DNA of 64,000 nucleotides from Rhizobium leguminosarum (GTDB lineage Bacteria > Pseudomonadota > Alphaproteobacteria > Rhizobiales > Rhizobiaceae), in NCBI RefSeq assembly GCF_001652265.1, contig NZ_LWBS01000417.1:124001-188000 (forward strand), in the 5' to 3' direction. The position numbers were made by a program, and so were the translations under genes. Of this stretch, positions 8,736 through 19,665 are shown one piece after another (position 1 is the first letter of the stretch; each line of letters starts with the position of its first letter). The notes under the pieces are model-generated. The model did not search any database. It saw only the letters and a program-made list of their open reading frames with translations, and was not told where the DNA came from.

Positions 8736-11725
8736 ACGGCGTGAACCGTATCGCCGGCAAGGGGCGTCTGACACCGGCCAAGACTGCGCGCTTCAGCTTC
8801 GACGGCAAGAACTATACGGCGCTCGAAGGAGATACGGTCGCCTCGGCGCTGATCGCCAATGGCGTACATCTCATCGGCCGTTCGTTCAAATATCACCGGG
8901 CCCGCGGTATTCTGTCGGCGGGGGCCGAGGAGCCGAACGCGCTGATCGACGTTTCCCGCGATACGGCGCGCAAGCAGCCGAACGTGCGCGCCACCGTGCA
9001 GGAAGTCTTCGACGGCATGATCGTCAGCTCGCAGAACCGCTGGCCCTCGCTTGCCTTCGATGTCGGCGCGGTCAACAATCTGATGTCGCCGTTTTTCGCC
9101 GCCGGTTTCTACTACAAGACCTTCATGTGGCCGCGCGCCGCCTGGAAACACGTCTACGAACCGCTCATCCGCCGCGCCGCCGGCCTCGGCGTCGCGCCGA
9201 CGGAGGAGGATCCGGACCATTATGCCAGCCGCTATGCCCATTGCGACGTGCTGGTGGTCGGCGCCGGCGTGGCCGGGCTTTCGGCAGCGCTGGCCGCGGC
9301 CGAGACCGGTGCCCGGGTGATCCTTTGCGACGAGCAGGCGGAAGCCGGCGGGGCGTTGCGCTACGATACCGGCGTGACGATCGAGGGACAGGACGGCAAT
9401 AGCTGGGTGCAGACGGCCGTGGCGCGGCTGAAGGCGATGGACAATGTCGAAGTGCTGGTCCGCACGACCGCCTTCGGTTACTACAACCACAATTTCGTAG
9501 GTCTTGCCGAGCGCGTCACCGATCATATCGCCAAGCCTTCCCACGACCTACCGCGCGAGCGGCTTTGGCAGGTTCGGGCCAAGCGGGTGATCCTCGCCAC
9601 CGGCGCGATCGAGCGGCACATGGTATTTCCGAACAACGACCGGCCGGGCATCATGCTGGCTGCGGCAGGGCGGATGTATCTCAATCATTACGGCGTCGCC
9701 GTCGGGACCAAGATCGGCATCTACACGGCGCATGACTCGGCCTACGAGGCGGCCTTCGATCTGAAACGATCGGGTGTTTCGATTGCCGCCATCGTCGACA
9801 GCAGGCAGGCGCCGGGAACGGCGGTGCTGGAAGAGGCGCGTGCGCTCGGCATCGATGTTCTGGCCGGCCAATCGGTCGTCAATACGTCGGGGCGGCTACG
9901 CATCTCATCGATGACGGTGGCGCGCAACGGCGGCGGTTCGCCGCGCAAGATCGCGGTCGATGCGCTGCTGGTTTCGGCCGGCTGGACGCCGTCTGTCCAT
10001 CTGTTCTCGCAGTCGCGCGGCAAAGTGGCCTTCGATGCCGAAAGCCAACGTTTTCTGCCCGGCTCCTATGCCCAGGACTGCCTCTCGGTCGGCGCCTGCA
10101 ACGGCACCGACGACCTGCAGCGGACGATCGAGGAATCGCTTGCCGCCGGCGAACTGATGGCGCAGGCCACCGGCAACAGCAGCGGCGAGAAGATCGCAAT
10201 TTCGGCCGAGCAAGCCTATGACTGGACGGGCGGCATGATCGGCGCTGCCGAAGGCGCCGGACCGAAGACCAACGCCAAGGCCTTCATCGATTTCCAGCAC
10301 GACGTCTGTGCCAAGGATATCCGCCTTGCCGTGCGCGAGGGCATGCATTCGATCGAGCATATCAAGCGTTTCACGACCAACGGCATGGCCTCGGACCAGG
10401 GCAAGCTCTCCAACATGCATGGCCTGGCGATTGCCGCCGAAATGCTCGGCAAGGAAATCCCGCAGGTCGGGCTCACCACTTTCCGTGCGCCCTATACGCC
10501 GGTCACCTATGGTACGCTGGTCGGCCATTCGCGCGGAGAGCTGTTCGATCCGACACGCAAGACGCCGCTGCACGGCTGGGAAGAAGCCCATGGCGCGGTC
10601 TTCGAGGATGTCGGCAACTGGAAGCGTGCCTGGTTCTATCCGCAGGCCGGCGAGACCATGCATCAGGCGGTTTCTCGCGAATGCCGGACGGCACGCGAGG
10701 CGGCCGGTATCTTCGACGCCTCGACGCTCGGCAAGATCGAGGTAGTGGGGCCGGATGCGGCGGAGTTCCTCAACCTCATCTACACCAATGCCTGGGATAC
10801 GCTGAAGCCCGGCAAGGCCCGCTACGGCATCATGACCCGCGAGGACGGCTTCGTTTATGACGACGGCGTTGTCGGACGCCTGGCGGACGACCGTTTCCAT
10901 GTGACGACGACGACCGGCGGTGCGCCGCGCGTTCTCCACCACATGGAAGATTACCTGCAGACGGAATTCCCGCATCTGAAGGTCTGGCTGACCTCGGTAA
11001 CCGAACAATGGGCTGTCATCGCCGTGCAGGGGCCGAAGGCGCGCGAGATCGTCGCGCCGCTGGTCGAAGGGCTCGATCTTTCGAACGAGGCTTTCCCGCA
11101 TATGAGCATCGCCGAGTGCACGGTCTGCGGGGTGCCGGCGCGACTCTTCCGTGTCTCCTTCACCGGTGAAACCGGCTTCGAAATCAATGTGCCGGCCGAT
11201 TACGGCCAGTCGGTGCTCGAAGCGGTCTGGGCCAATGCCGAGCCGCTCGGCGCCTGCGTCTACGGCACGGAGACGATGCACGTTCTTCGCGCCGAGAAGG
11301 GTTACATCATCGTCGGGCAGGATACGGATGGGACCGTGACCCCCGATGACGCCGGCCTTTCCTGGGCGGTTTCGAAGAAAAAGAGGGATTTCGTCGGTAT
11401 TCGCGGGTTGAAGCGGCCGGATCTTGTCAAGGACGGGCGCAAGCAGCTCGTCGGCCTCGTCACCAAGGACCCGAAGCTGGTGCTGGAAGAAGGCGCGCAG
11501 ATCGTGGCGAGCCCGAACGAGCCGAAGCCGATGACCATGCTCGGCCACGTCACATCAGCCTATTGGTCGGACAATTGCGATAGGTCGATCGCCTTCGCGC
11601 TGGTCGCCGGCGGCCGGGCGCGGATGGGAGAGACACTCTATGTGCCGATGCCGGACCGGACGATCGCCGTCGAAGTGACGGATCTGGTATTCTTTGACAA
11701 GGAAGGGGGCCGCATCCATGGCTGA
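8732..11725 (+). CDS. soxA: Sarcosine oxidase subunit alpha
   Basis: 997 residues, normal for the family. The N-terminal ferredoxin-like region (about 1-110, LEGDTVASALIANGVHLIGR) is followed by an NAD-binding Rossmann motif (DVLVVGAGVAGLSAALAAAE, near 170-190), a pyridine-nucleotide oxidoreductase part, and a C-terminal aminomethyltransferase (GcvT-like) half from about residue 600 that binds tetrahydrofolate and makes 5,10-methylene-THF. The start overlaps soxD and the end overlaps soxG by 8 bases. Confidence 0.95.
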   Translation: MNGVNRIAGKGRLTPAKTARFSFDGKNYTALEGDTVASALIANGVHLIGRSFKYHRARGILSAGAEEPNALIDVSRDTARKQPNVRATVQEVFDGMIVSSQNRWPSLAFDVGAVNNLMSPFFAAGFYYKTFMWPRAAWKHVYEPLIRRAAGLGVAPTEEDPDHYASRYAHCDVLVVGAGVAGLSAALAAAETGARVILCDEQAEAGGALRYDTGVTIEGQDGNSWVQTAVARLKAMDNVEVLVRTTAFGYYNHNFVGLAERVTDHIAKPSHDLPRERLWQVRAKRVILATGAIERHMVFPNNDRPGIMLAAAGRMYLNHYGVAVGTKIGIYTAHDSAYEAAFDLKRSGVSIAAIVDSRQAPGTAVLEEARALGIDVLAGQSVVNTSGRLRISSMTVARNGGGSPRKIAVDALLVSAGWTPSVHLFSQSRGKVAFDAESQRFLPGSYAQDCLSVGACNGTDDLQRTIEESLAAGELMAQATGNSSGEKIAISAEQAYDWTGGMIGAAEGAGPKTNAKAFIDFQHDVCAKDIRLAVREGMHSIEHIKRFTTNGMASDQGKLSNMHGLAIAAEMLGKEIPQVGLTTFRAPYTPVTYGTLVGHSRGELFDPTRKTPLHGWEEAHGAVFEDVGNWKRAWFYPQAGETMHQAVSRECRTAREAAGIFDASTLGKIEVVGPDAAEFLNLIYTNAWDTLKPGKARYGIMTREDGFVYDDGVVGRLADDRFHVTTTTGGAPRVLHHMEDYLQTEFPHLKVWLTSVTEQWAVIAVQGPKAREIVAPLVEGLDLSNEAFPHMSIAECTVCGVPARLFRVSFTGETGFEINVPADYGQSVLEAVWANAEPLGACVYGTETMHVLRAEKGYIIVGQDTDGTVTPDDAGLSWAVSKKKRDFVGIRGLKRPDLVKDGRKQLVGLVTKDPKLVLEEGAQIVASPNEPKPMTMLGHVTSAYWSDNCDRSIAFALVAGGRARMGETLYVPMPDRTIAVEVTDLVFFDKEGGRIHG

Positions 11726-12266
11726 TGTCGCAATTCGCAAACCGGCTCTTGCCGGCCGTTTCGGCGGCTCCGCAACGGTGCGGCTGACGACCGCACGCAC
11801 TGCCAGCCGGGTGGCGCTGCGTGCGCCGGCGGAATCGCTCGTAGCACTTTCCTCTGCTCTTGGCTTGTCTCTGCCGGCCGCCCCGAAAACATCCGGCCGG
11901 GCTGGCGCCCGATCGGCGCTCTGGCTCGGGCCGGACGAATGGCTGGTGATCGACGAGGATGGCGCCGACCTGATGGCGGCATTTTCCGGTGCCGGTGCGC
12001 TGCATTCGGCGACCGACGTGTCCCACCGCAATGTCGGCATCATCGTCTCGGGACCGGGTGCGGAGGCGACGCTTTCGGCCGGCTGCCCGCAGGATCTGTC
12101 GCTTGCTTCCTTCCCGGTCGGAGCCGCATCGCGCACGATCCTCGGCAAGGCGGAGATGGTGCTTTTCCGTACGGAAGAAGACACATTCCGGGTCGAGTGC
12201 TGGCGGTCGTTTTCGGACTATGTCTTCGGTTTGCTGAACGAGGCCGCCGAAGACGCGGGGCATTAA
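11718..12266 (+). CDS. soxG: Sarcosine oxidase subunit gamma
   Basis: 182 residues. A short GcvT-like fold with the SoxG-type motifs LWLGPDEWLVI and TDVSHRNVGIIVSGPGAE. Gamma is required for assembly and stability of the tetramer. The ATG at 11718 has a GGAAGGGGG ribosome-binding site inside the end of soxA and overlaps soxA by 8 bases, so all four subunits are coupled. An in-frame start at 11694 is rejected because it would enlarge the overlap without a better site. Confidence 0.93.
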   Translation: MADVAIRKPALAGRFGGSATVRLTTARTASRVALRAPAESLVALSSALGLSLPAAPKTSGRAGARSALWLGPDEWLVIDEDGADLMAAFSGAGALHSATDVSHRNVGIIVSGPGAEATLSAGCPQDLSLASFPVGAASRTILGKAEMVLFRTEEDTFRVECWRSFSDYVFGLLNEAAEDAGH

Positions 12267-12314
12267 GCCCAGGCCAATCCCGGCTGGGTAGGCCTTTATT
12301 CAAAGGGTAGGCCA

Positions 12315-12713
12315 ATGCTGCACCATGCCTCCCTCGGCGTTTCCGATATTGAACGGTCGGCAGCATTTTACGATGCCGCGCTGGCCGCGCTCGGTTATGC
12401 CAGGGTCTGGGACGACATCAGGCCGGGACAAACAGGGCAGGCAATCGGCTACGGCAATCCCGGCGGCGGGGACAAATTGGCGATCAAGCATCGGCCGGAC
12501 GGCCAGCGTGCGCCCGGTCCCGGCTTTCATCTGGCTTTCGCCGCTCCGAACCGGCAGGCGGTCGATCAATTTTATGCGGCGGCAATCGCGCATGGCGGCA
12601 GCGACAATGGCCGTCCCGGCCTGCGGTCCCATTACGGCGAGCACTATTACGCGGCGTTCGTCATCGATCCCGACGGACATGCTCTCGAAGCCGTGTTCAA
12701 TTCGGCCGAGTAA
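12315..12713 (+). CDS. VOC (glyoxalase/bleomycin-resistance) family protein
   Basis: 132 residues with one vicinal-oxygen-chelate module: the opening LHHASLGVSDIERSAAFYD beta-alpha unit, the metal-site HLAF, and the closing Y-AAFVIDPDGHALEAVF strand with a metal-binding Glu. Many small VOC proteins are dioxygenases, isomerases or lyases, or have no known substrate. It follows soxG by 48 bases on the same strand and may be co-transcribed, but nothing shows a link to sarcosine metabolism. It is convergent with the maoC-like gene. Confidence 0.85.
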   Translation: MLHHASLGVSDIERSAAFYDAALAALGYARVWDDIRPGQTGQAIGYGNPGGGDKLAIKHRPDGQRAPGPGFHLAFAAPNRQAVDQFYAAAIAHGGSDNGRPGLRSHYGEHYYAAFVIDPDGHALEAVFNSAE

Positions 12714-12728
12714 CAAAAGCAGTTTTGC

Positions 12729-13217
12729 TCAGACGTCCTCGGGACGGTCCTTCGGGTCGAATTGGATGATGGTGATCCATTTTGCCGTCAACGCCGGCTT
12801 CTTCTCGTTTTCGATCTCGATTGTGACATCATAAGTGGTCATCAGCATGCCGGCGCCGCGGAAGCGGGCGTCGGAGAGCAGGAAGCGGCCGCGGACGCGG
12901 GCGCCACTCTTCACCGGCGTCATGAAGCGGACGCGCTCGAAGCCGTAATTGATGCCCATGGTCTGCTCGCGCACTTTCGGCAGGCAGTTGTAGTTCATCG
13001 TCGATAGCAGAGACAGTGTCAGGAAGCCGTGGGCGATCGTGCCGCCGAAGGGGCTCTCGGCCGCCGCGCGCGCGGGATCAACGTGGATGAATTGATGGTC
13101 GTCAGTCGCCGCCGCGAAAGCGTCGATCATCGACTGGTCGACGGCGATCCAATCCGATAGGCCCGTTTCCATGCCGATCAATCCCCGCACGTCGGAGAGT
13201 GAAATTTCCGTGACCAT
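12729..13217 (-). CDS. MaoC-like (hot-dog) dehydratase
   Basis: 162 residues. The hydratase-2 signature is clear: DHQFIHVDPARA followed by FGGTIAHGFLTLSLL, the Asp/His pair of (R)-specific enoyl-CoA hydratases. These act on fatty acyl-CoA and can supply PHA precursors. The ATG at 13217 has a GAGGA ribosome-binding site 5 bases upstream; an in-frame start at 13235 lacks one. It lies 90 bases downstream of glgX on the same strand and could be the last gene of the glycogen operon or separate. A small CAAAA-gcag-TTTTG hairpin at 12714-12727 lies between it and the convergent VOC gene. Confidence 0.85.
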   Translation of the reverse strand: MVTEISLSDVRGLIGMETGLSDWIAVDQSMIDAFAAATDDHQFIHVDPARAAAESPFGGTIAHGFLTLSLLSTMNYNCLPKVREQTMGINYGFERVRFMTPVKSGARVRGRFLLSDARFRGAGMLMTTYDVTIEIENEKKPALTAKWITIIQFDPKDRPEDV

Positions 13218-13307
13218 GAATTCCTCGTGAAACAAGCCGTCGCGGCAAAGCCTTATCGTGCATTTGTGACGATTGCGACAAGGATTTGCGCAAGCGAGGG
13301 CAGGCGG

Positions 13308-15287
13308 TCAATTTTCTACGAAAAAGGCGACGGAGCGTGGCTCGACGGCTGCACCATTGCCGGCTTTCTTCGTTCCATCCCGCGTCAACTGGCGCCAGCC
13401 CGGTTCGCCCAGGGAAGGGAGCGTGAAAAATTGGCGGCTCTCCGAGCGGTTGAAAAGCACGCCAAGCCGGGTCTGCCTGCCGCGTGCGGAGCGGTCCCCG
13501 GTCGACAGCAGCATGCCGAGGATGGACAGCGACGGCGTCTCCCATTCGGCAACGGTCATCGGTTCGCCGGAGAGCGAAATCCATTCGACATCGCCGTTTC
13601 CTGACAGGAAACCCGTTTCGGAGAAGACGGTGAAGCGGCGGCGCAGCTCTGCAACGAAGGCGGTGTGGGCGATGAGATCCCCGTCCAACGCCTTCCAGTC
13701 CAGCCAGGTGATCTCGTTGTCCTGGCAATAGGCGTTGTTGTTGCCGTGCTGGCTGCGGCCGCCCTCGTCGCCCGCTGTCAGCATGAGGCTGCCGCGGGTG
13801 GCAAAGAGCGTTGATATCAGCGCCATCACATCGTCGCGGCGACGCTTGCGGATCGTCGGATAGACGGTTTCCCCCTCGACGCCGTTGTTCCAGGAGTGGT
13901 TCTCGTTATGGCCGTCGCGATTGTGTTCGCCGTTGGCGTCGTTATGCTTTCCGGCGTAGGAGACGAGATCGATCAGCGTGAAGCCGTCATGGGCGGCGAG
14001 GAAATTGACGCTGCGCGTTTTCTTGCCGTCGTTGCGGGAGAAGATGTCGGAGGAGCCGGCGAGTGCGGTTGCCAGCGCGCCGGTCTTCCAATCGTCGCCG
14101 CGCCAGTAGCAGCGCAGGTCGTCGCGAACCCGGTCGTTCCATTCAAGGAAGGGCGCTGGGAAATTGCCGAGCTGGTAACCGCCCGGGCCGATATCCCAGG
14201 GTTCGGCGATCATGATGCGGTCGGCAAGCACATCGTCGGCCAGGATCGCGGCCAGTGTTCCCCCGTCGCGCTCGAAGCCTGTCGCGGTGCGGCCGAGCAC
14301 CGGGGCGAGATCGAACCGAAAACCGTCGACGCCGGCATTGAGCACGAAATGGCGCAGGCTGTCGATGACGAGGCGGCGGACCTCAGGATGATCGCAGGCG
14401 AGCGTATTGCCGGTGCCTGTGTCGTTGACGAGTTCGCCCGGCCAATTCTGGGCGTGGCGATAATAATGCAGGTTGTCGAGGCCGCGCAGCGACAGCATCG
14501 CGCCGTATCGGTCGCTCTCGCCGGTGTGGTTGAAGACGAGGTCGAGGATGACGGCGATACCTTCGGCATGGAGGGTCGCGACTGTCTCGCGCAACTCCGT
14601 CATGCCGCCGGGGACGAGCCGCGGATCGAGCGCCATGAAGGCGACGGGATTGTAGCCCCAGCCGTTGCTGAGGCCGAGTGGCGGCAGGTGGCGTTCGTCG
14701 ATCCAGGCAGTGATCGGCATCAGTTCGACGGCATCGACACCGATCCGCTTCAGGTGCGCGATGACGGAGGGATGGGCAAGCGCTGCCACCGTGCCGCGCT
14801 CTGCCTGCGGCACGTCGGGATGGAGAATGGTGAAGGGTCGTACCGCCACCTCATAGATAAAACCACCCGGTTTGAAGAGCGGCTTGCTGATCGCGGCTGG
14901 GGTATCGGTGGTGACAATCGCCTTCGGCATCAGATCCTGGCTGTCCTCGCCATAGATGCCGAGGCGGGGATCGTAGCGGAACGGCCTATCGATCTGCTTG
15001 GCGTAGGGATCGATCAGCAGTTTGGAGGGATCGTACCAGAGGCCGTTATCAGGCGCGTAGATACCATCGGCGCGATAGCCGTAGCGCGCGCCCTGCTTCA
15101 GTCCGTCGACAAAGAGACGATGAATATAGTTGCTGTCGCGCGCCATTGGCAGGCGCGCGAATTCCCTGTTGCCGTCATCCTCGAAGAGGCAGAGTTCGAT
15201 CTGTGCAGCATGATGCGACCACACGGCAAATTCGACGCCGGTCTCGAAGACGATCGCGCCGGCTTGCGCCGAACTGCTTCCCCGCAT
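13308..15287 (-). CDS. glgX: Glycogen debranching enzyme
   Basis: 659 residues, a GH13 isoamylase-type enzyme. An N-terminal carbohydrate-binding domain (about 10-100) precedes the catalytic barrel, whose four conserved regions are visible: DLVFNHT, GFRFDLAP (nucleophile Asp), IAEPWD (acid Glu) and NFLAAHDGF. It hydrolyses alpha-1,6 branches left after phosphorylase trimming. It starts 12 bases after the pgm stop and is the last core gene of the minus-strand glycogen operon. Confidence 0.93.
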   Translation of the reverse strand: MRGSSSAQAGAIVFETGVEFAVWSHHAAQIELCLFEDDGNREFARLPMARDSNYIHRLFVDGLKQGARYGYRADGIYAPDNGLWYDPSKLLIDPYAKQIDRPFRYDPRLGIYGEDSQDLMPKAIVTTDTPAAISKPLFKPGGFIYEVAVRPFTILHPDVPQAERGTVAALAHPSVIAHLKRIGVDAVELMPITAWIDERHLPPLGLSNGWGYNPVAFMALDPRLVPGGMTELRETVATLHAEGIAVILDLVFNHTGESDRYGAMLSLRGLDNLHYYRHAQNWPGELVNDTGTGNTLACDHPEVRRLVIDSLRHFVLNAGVDGFRFDLAPVLGRTATGFERDGGTLAAILADDVLADRIMIAEPWDIGPGGYQLGNFPAPFLEWNDRVRDDLRCYWRGDDWKTGALATALAGSSDIFSRNDGKKTRSVNFLAAHDGFTLIDLVSYAGKHNDANGEHNRDGHNENHSWNNGVEGETVYPTIRKRRRDDVMALISTLFATRGSLMLTAGDEGGRSQHGNNNAYCQDNEITWLDWKALDGDLIAHTAFVAELRRRFTVFSETGFLSGNGDVEWISLSGEPMTVAEWETPSLSILGMLLSTGDRSARGRQTRLGVLFNRSESRQFFTLPSLGEPGWRQLTRDGTKKAGNGAAVEPRSVAFFVEN

Positions 15288-15299
15288 GTTTCCCCCGGA

Positions 15300-16937
<1,638 letters not shown>

Positions 16938-18380
16938 TCACATGCCTTTCGAGACGAGGCTTGAATAGAGGGCAGCGTAGCGTTCGGCGCTCTTCTCCCA
17001 GGAGACATCCGATTTCATGCCCTGCTTTTGCAATTGGGTCCAGAGTTTTCGGTCCTGGTAAAAATGCATCGCACGGCGGATTGCCTGTAGCATGCCCGTT
17101 TCCGTCACGGGGGCAAATTGTATGCCGGTTGCGACTTTCGCTGCAAGTGCGGCGTGATTGGCGTCGATCACCGTGTCATTCAACCCGCCGGTGCGGGCGA
17201 CGATCGGCACGCAGCCGTAACGCAAGCCGTAAAGCTGGGTAAGGCCGCAGGGCTCAAAACGCGAGGGGATGATGATCGCGTCGCAGCCGGCCTGCATCAG
17301 GTGCGACATCGGCTCGTTATAGCCGATCGAGACGCCGATGCGGCCGGGATGGCGGCTGGCGGAGGCGAGCAGCGCGCCTTCAAGGGCGGCTTCGCCGGAG
17401 CCGAGCACCACGAGCTTGCCGCCCATGGCGACGATCTCGTCGGCGACGTTGGCGACGATATCCATGCCCTTCTGCCAGGTGAGACGGCTGATGACGCAGA
17501 ATATCGGGGCGTCGTCATTGTCGAGATGGAAGAATTCGGCGATCGAGCGACGGTTCTCCTCGCGGTTCTTCAGCGTCGTCGGGCCGTAATGGGTGTGGAC
17601 GACAGGATCGGTCGCCGGATTCCAGATATCGGTGTCGATGCCGTTGACGATGCCGTGCAGGCCGTCGATGCGGCTGGCGATGACGCCCTCGAGCCCCATG
17701 CCGAATTCCGACGTCAGGATCTCATCGGCATAGGTGGGGCTGACTGTCGTGATCGCATGGGCAGTCTTAAGGCCGCCCTTGAGGAAGCCGACAGTGCCGT
17801 AATATTCGATGCTTTCGGTGGCGAAGGCATGGGCGGGCAGGCGTAGGCCGGGAAAGATCTCTGAACCGAACTGGCCCTGGAAGGCGATGTTATGGATGGT
17901 CAGCACGCTCGGCAGTTCCGGCGTCGGGTAATAGCGCATGTAGACGGACGTCAGCGCCGCCTGCCAGTCGTGCGTGTGGACGACATCTGGCCGCCAGCCG
18001 GGCAGCAGGCCGGCGGCGATCTCGGAGGCGGCGAGCGACAGGGCAGCGAACCGGCGCCAGTTGTCGGGATAGTCCTTGCCGAGCGGATCGAGATAGGGGC
18101 CGCCCGGCCTATCGTAATAGGCAGGCGCATCGAGGATGAGCAGATCGAGCCCCTCGTGCTCAACCTCGATCACGGTCGCCCGCTCACCGAGCAGGTCGGG
18201 GAATTCGAGCCTGACGACGGGGTCGCGAATGACCTTCATGACGGCGGGATAGCCGGGCAGAAGGGTCTTGGTCTCGACCCCGAAGGCTTTCAGAGTAATC
18301 GGCAGGGCGCCGGACACATCGGCCAGACCCCCTGTCTTGATCAAAGGGAAGACTTCGGACGAAACCGAAAGAACTTTCAT
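16938..18380 (-). CDS. glgA: Glycogen synthase (ADP-glucose type)
   Basis: 480 residues, GT5 family. The ADP-glucose binding motif KTGGLADV lies at about 17-24, and the C-terminal domain has [20 protein letters not shown], which contains the catalytic Glu of the retaining GT-B fold. It extends alpha-1,4-glucan chains from ADP-glucose made by GlgC. It starts 3 bases after the glgC stop, so translation is probably coupled. Confidence 0.96.
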   Translation of the reverse strand: MKVLSVSSEVFPLIKTGGLADVSGALPITLKAFGVETKTLLPGYPAVMKVIRDPVVRLEFPDLLGERATVIEVEHEGLDLLILDAPAYYDRPGGPYLDPLGKDYPDNWRRFAALSLAASEIAAGLLPGWRPDVVHTHDWQAALTSVYMRYYPTPELPSVLTIHNIAFQGQFGSEIFPGLRLPAHAFATESIEYYGTVGFLKGGLKTAHAITTVSPTYADEILTSEFGMGLEGVIASRIDGLHGIVNGIDTDIWNPATDPVVHTHYGPTTLKNREENRRSIAEFFHLDNDDAPIFCVISRLTWQKGMDIVANVADEIVAMGGKLVVLGSGEAALEGALLASASRHPGRIGVSIGYNEPMSHLMQAGCDAIIIPSRFEPCGLTQLYGLRYGCVPIVARTGGLNDTVIDANHAALAAKVATGIQFAPVTETGMLQAIRRAMHFYQDRKLWTQLQKQGMKSDVSWEKSAERYAALYSSLVSKGM

Positions 18381-18383
18381 AAG

Positions 18384-19646
18384 TCAGATATCCAGCTTGT
18401 CGATCATCGGTTGCGTGATCAGGCAGATGCCGCTTTCCGTCCGCCGGAAGCGCTTGGCATCGAGCTCGGCATCCTCGCCGACAACCAGGCCTTCCGGAAT
18501 GATGACACCATGGTCGATCACCACATTCTTGAGCTGCGCGCGCCGTCCGATCTTCACGTTTGGCAGAATGACCGCTCCTTCCATCTTGGAGAAGGAGTTC
18601 GCCCTGACACCGGTGAAGAGCAGGCTGTTGTTGAGCATGGCGCCAGAGATGATGCAGTCACCTGACACAACGGAGGAGGTGGCCGAGCCGCGGCGATCCT
18701 CGTCGTCATGGACGAATTTCGCCGGCGGGGTGATCTCGGCATAGGTCCAGATCGGCCAGGACTTGTCGTAGATGTCGAGCTCCGGAACGATCGCCGTCAG
18801 GTCGATATTGGCCTGCCAATAGGCGTCGATCGTGCCGACGTCGCGCCAGTAGGGTTCGTGCTCGAAATCGGAACGGACGCAGGACTTGGCGAAGCGGTGG
18901 GCAACAGCCTTACCGTTCTTGACGATATAGGGGATGATGTCCTTGCCGAAGTCGCGGCTCGATGTCGGATCGGCGGCGTCGCGACGCAGCGCATCTAGCA
19001 GGAACTTGGTGTGGAAGACGTAGATGCCCATCGAGGCGAGGGCGAAATCCGGCTTGTCGGGAATGGGTGGCGGATCGGCCGGCTTCTCGACGAAGGCGAT
19101 GATCTCGTCCTTCTCGTTGACATGCATGACGCCGAAGCCGACCGCTTCCATGCGCGGCACTTCCAGGCAGCCGATGGTGACGTCAGCGCCGGAATCGACG
19201 TGCTGCTGCAGCATCCATTCATAGTCCATCTTATAGACGTGGTCGCCGGCAAGAATGACCATGTATTCGACGCCGTAATCCTGGATGATGTCGATGTTCT
19301 GATAGACGGCGTCGGCCGTGCCTTCATACCATTGCGTCTCGGAGACGCGCTGGCTGGCAGGCAGAATATCGAAGCTCTCGTTGCGCTCGGGGCGGAAGAA
19401 GTTCCAGCCGCGCTGCATGTGGCGGATCAGCGAATGCGCCTTGTATTGCGTGGCAACGCCAATGCGGCGGATGCCGGAATTCAGGGCGTTCGACAGGGCG
19501 AAATCGATGATGCGGGCCTTGCCGCCGAAATAAACGGCCGGCTTGGCACGCCGGTCGGTGAGTTCCTTGAGACGGCTTCCCCTGCCGCCCGCCAGTACAT
19601 AAGCCATTGCATCGCGGGCAAGTGGCTGAACGCGCTTTTCTACCAT
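18384..19646 (-). CDS. glgC: Glucose-1-phosphate adenylyltransferase
   Basis: 420 residues, the typical GlgC length. The pyrophosphorylase motif is [17 protein letters not shown], the substrate region is [16 protein letters not shown], and a C-terminal left-handed beta-helix region follows (about 300-420). It makes ADP-glucose and is the allosteric control point of bacterial glycogen synthesis. The ATG at 19646 has an excellent GGGAGGAG ribosome-binding site; the frame stays open upstream to 19796, but that part overlaps glgB and lacks the family start. Confidence 0.96.
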   Translation of the reverse strand: MVEKRVQPLARDAMAYVLAGGRGSRLKELTDRRAKPAVYFGGKARIIDFALSNALNSGIRRIGVATQYKAHSLIRHMQRGWNFFRPERNESFDILPASQRVSETQWYEGTADAVYQNIDIIQDYGVEYMVILAGDHVYKMDYEWMLQQHVDSGADVTIGCLEVPRMEAVGFGVMHVNEKDEIIAFVEKPADPPPIPDKPDFALASMGIYVFHTKFLLDALRRDAADPTSSRDFGKDIIPYIVKNGKAVAHRFAKSCVRSDFEHEPYWRDVGTIDAYWQANIDLTAIVPELDIYDKSWPIWTYAEITPPAKFVHDDEDRRGSATSSVVSGDCIISGAMLNNSLLFTGVRANSFSKMEGAVILPNVKIGRRAQLKNVVIDHGVIIPEGLVVGEDAELDAKRFRRTESGICLITQPMIDKLDI

Positions 19647-19665
19647 TTTCTCCTCCCACCAGTCA

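Noticed and set aside
9905..11548. Long minus-strand frame opposite soxA
   Set aside because: soxA is unambiguous; this frame has no start signal or known motif.
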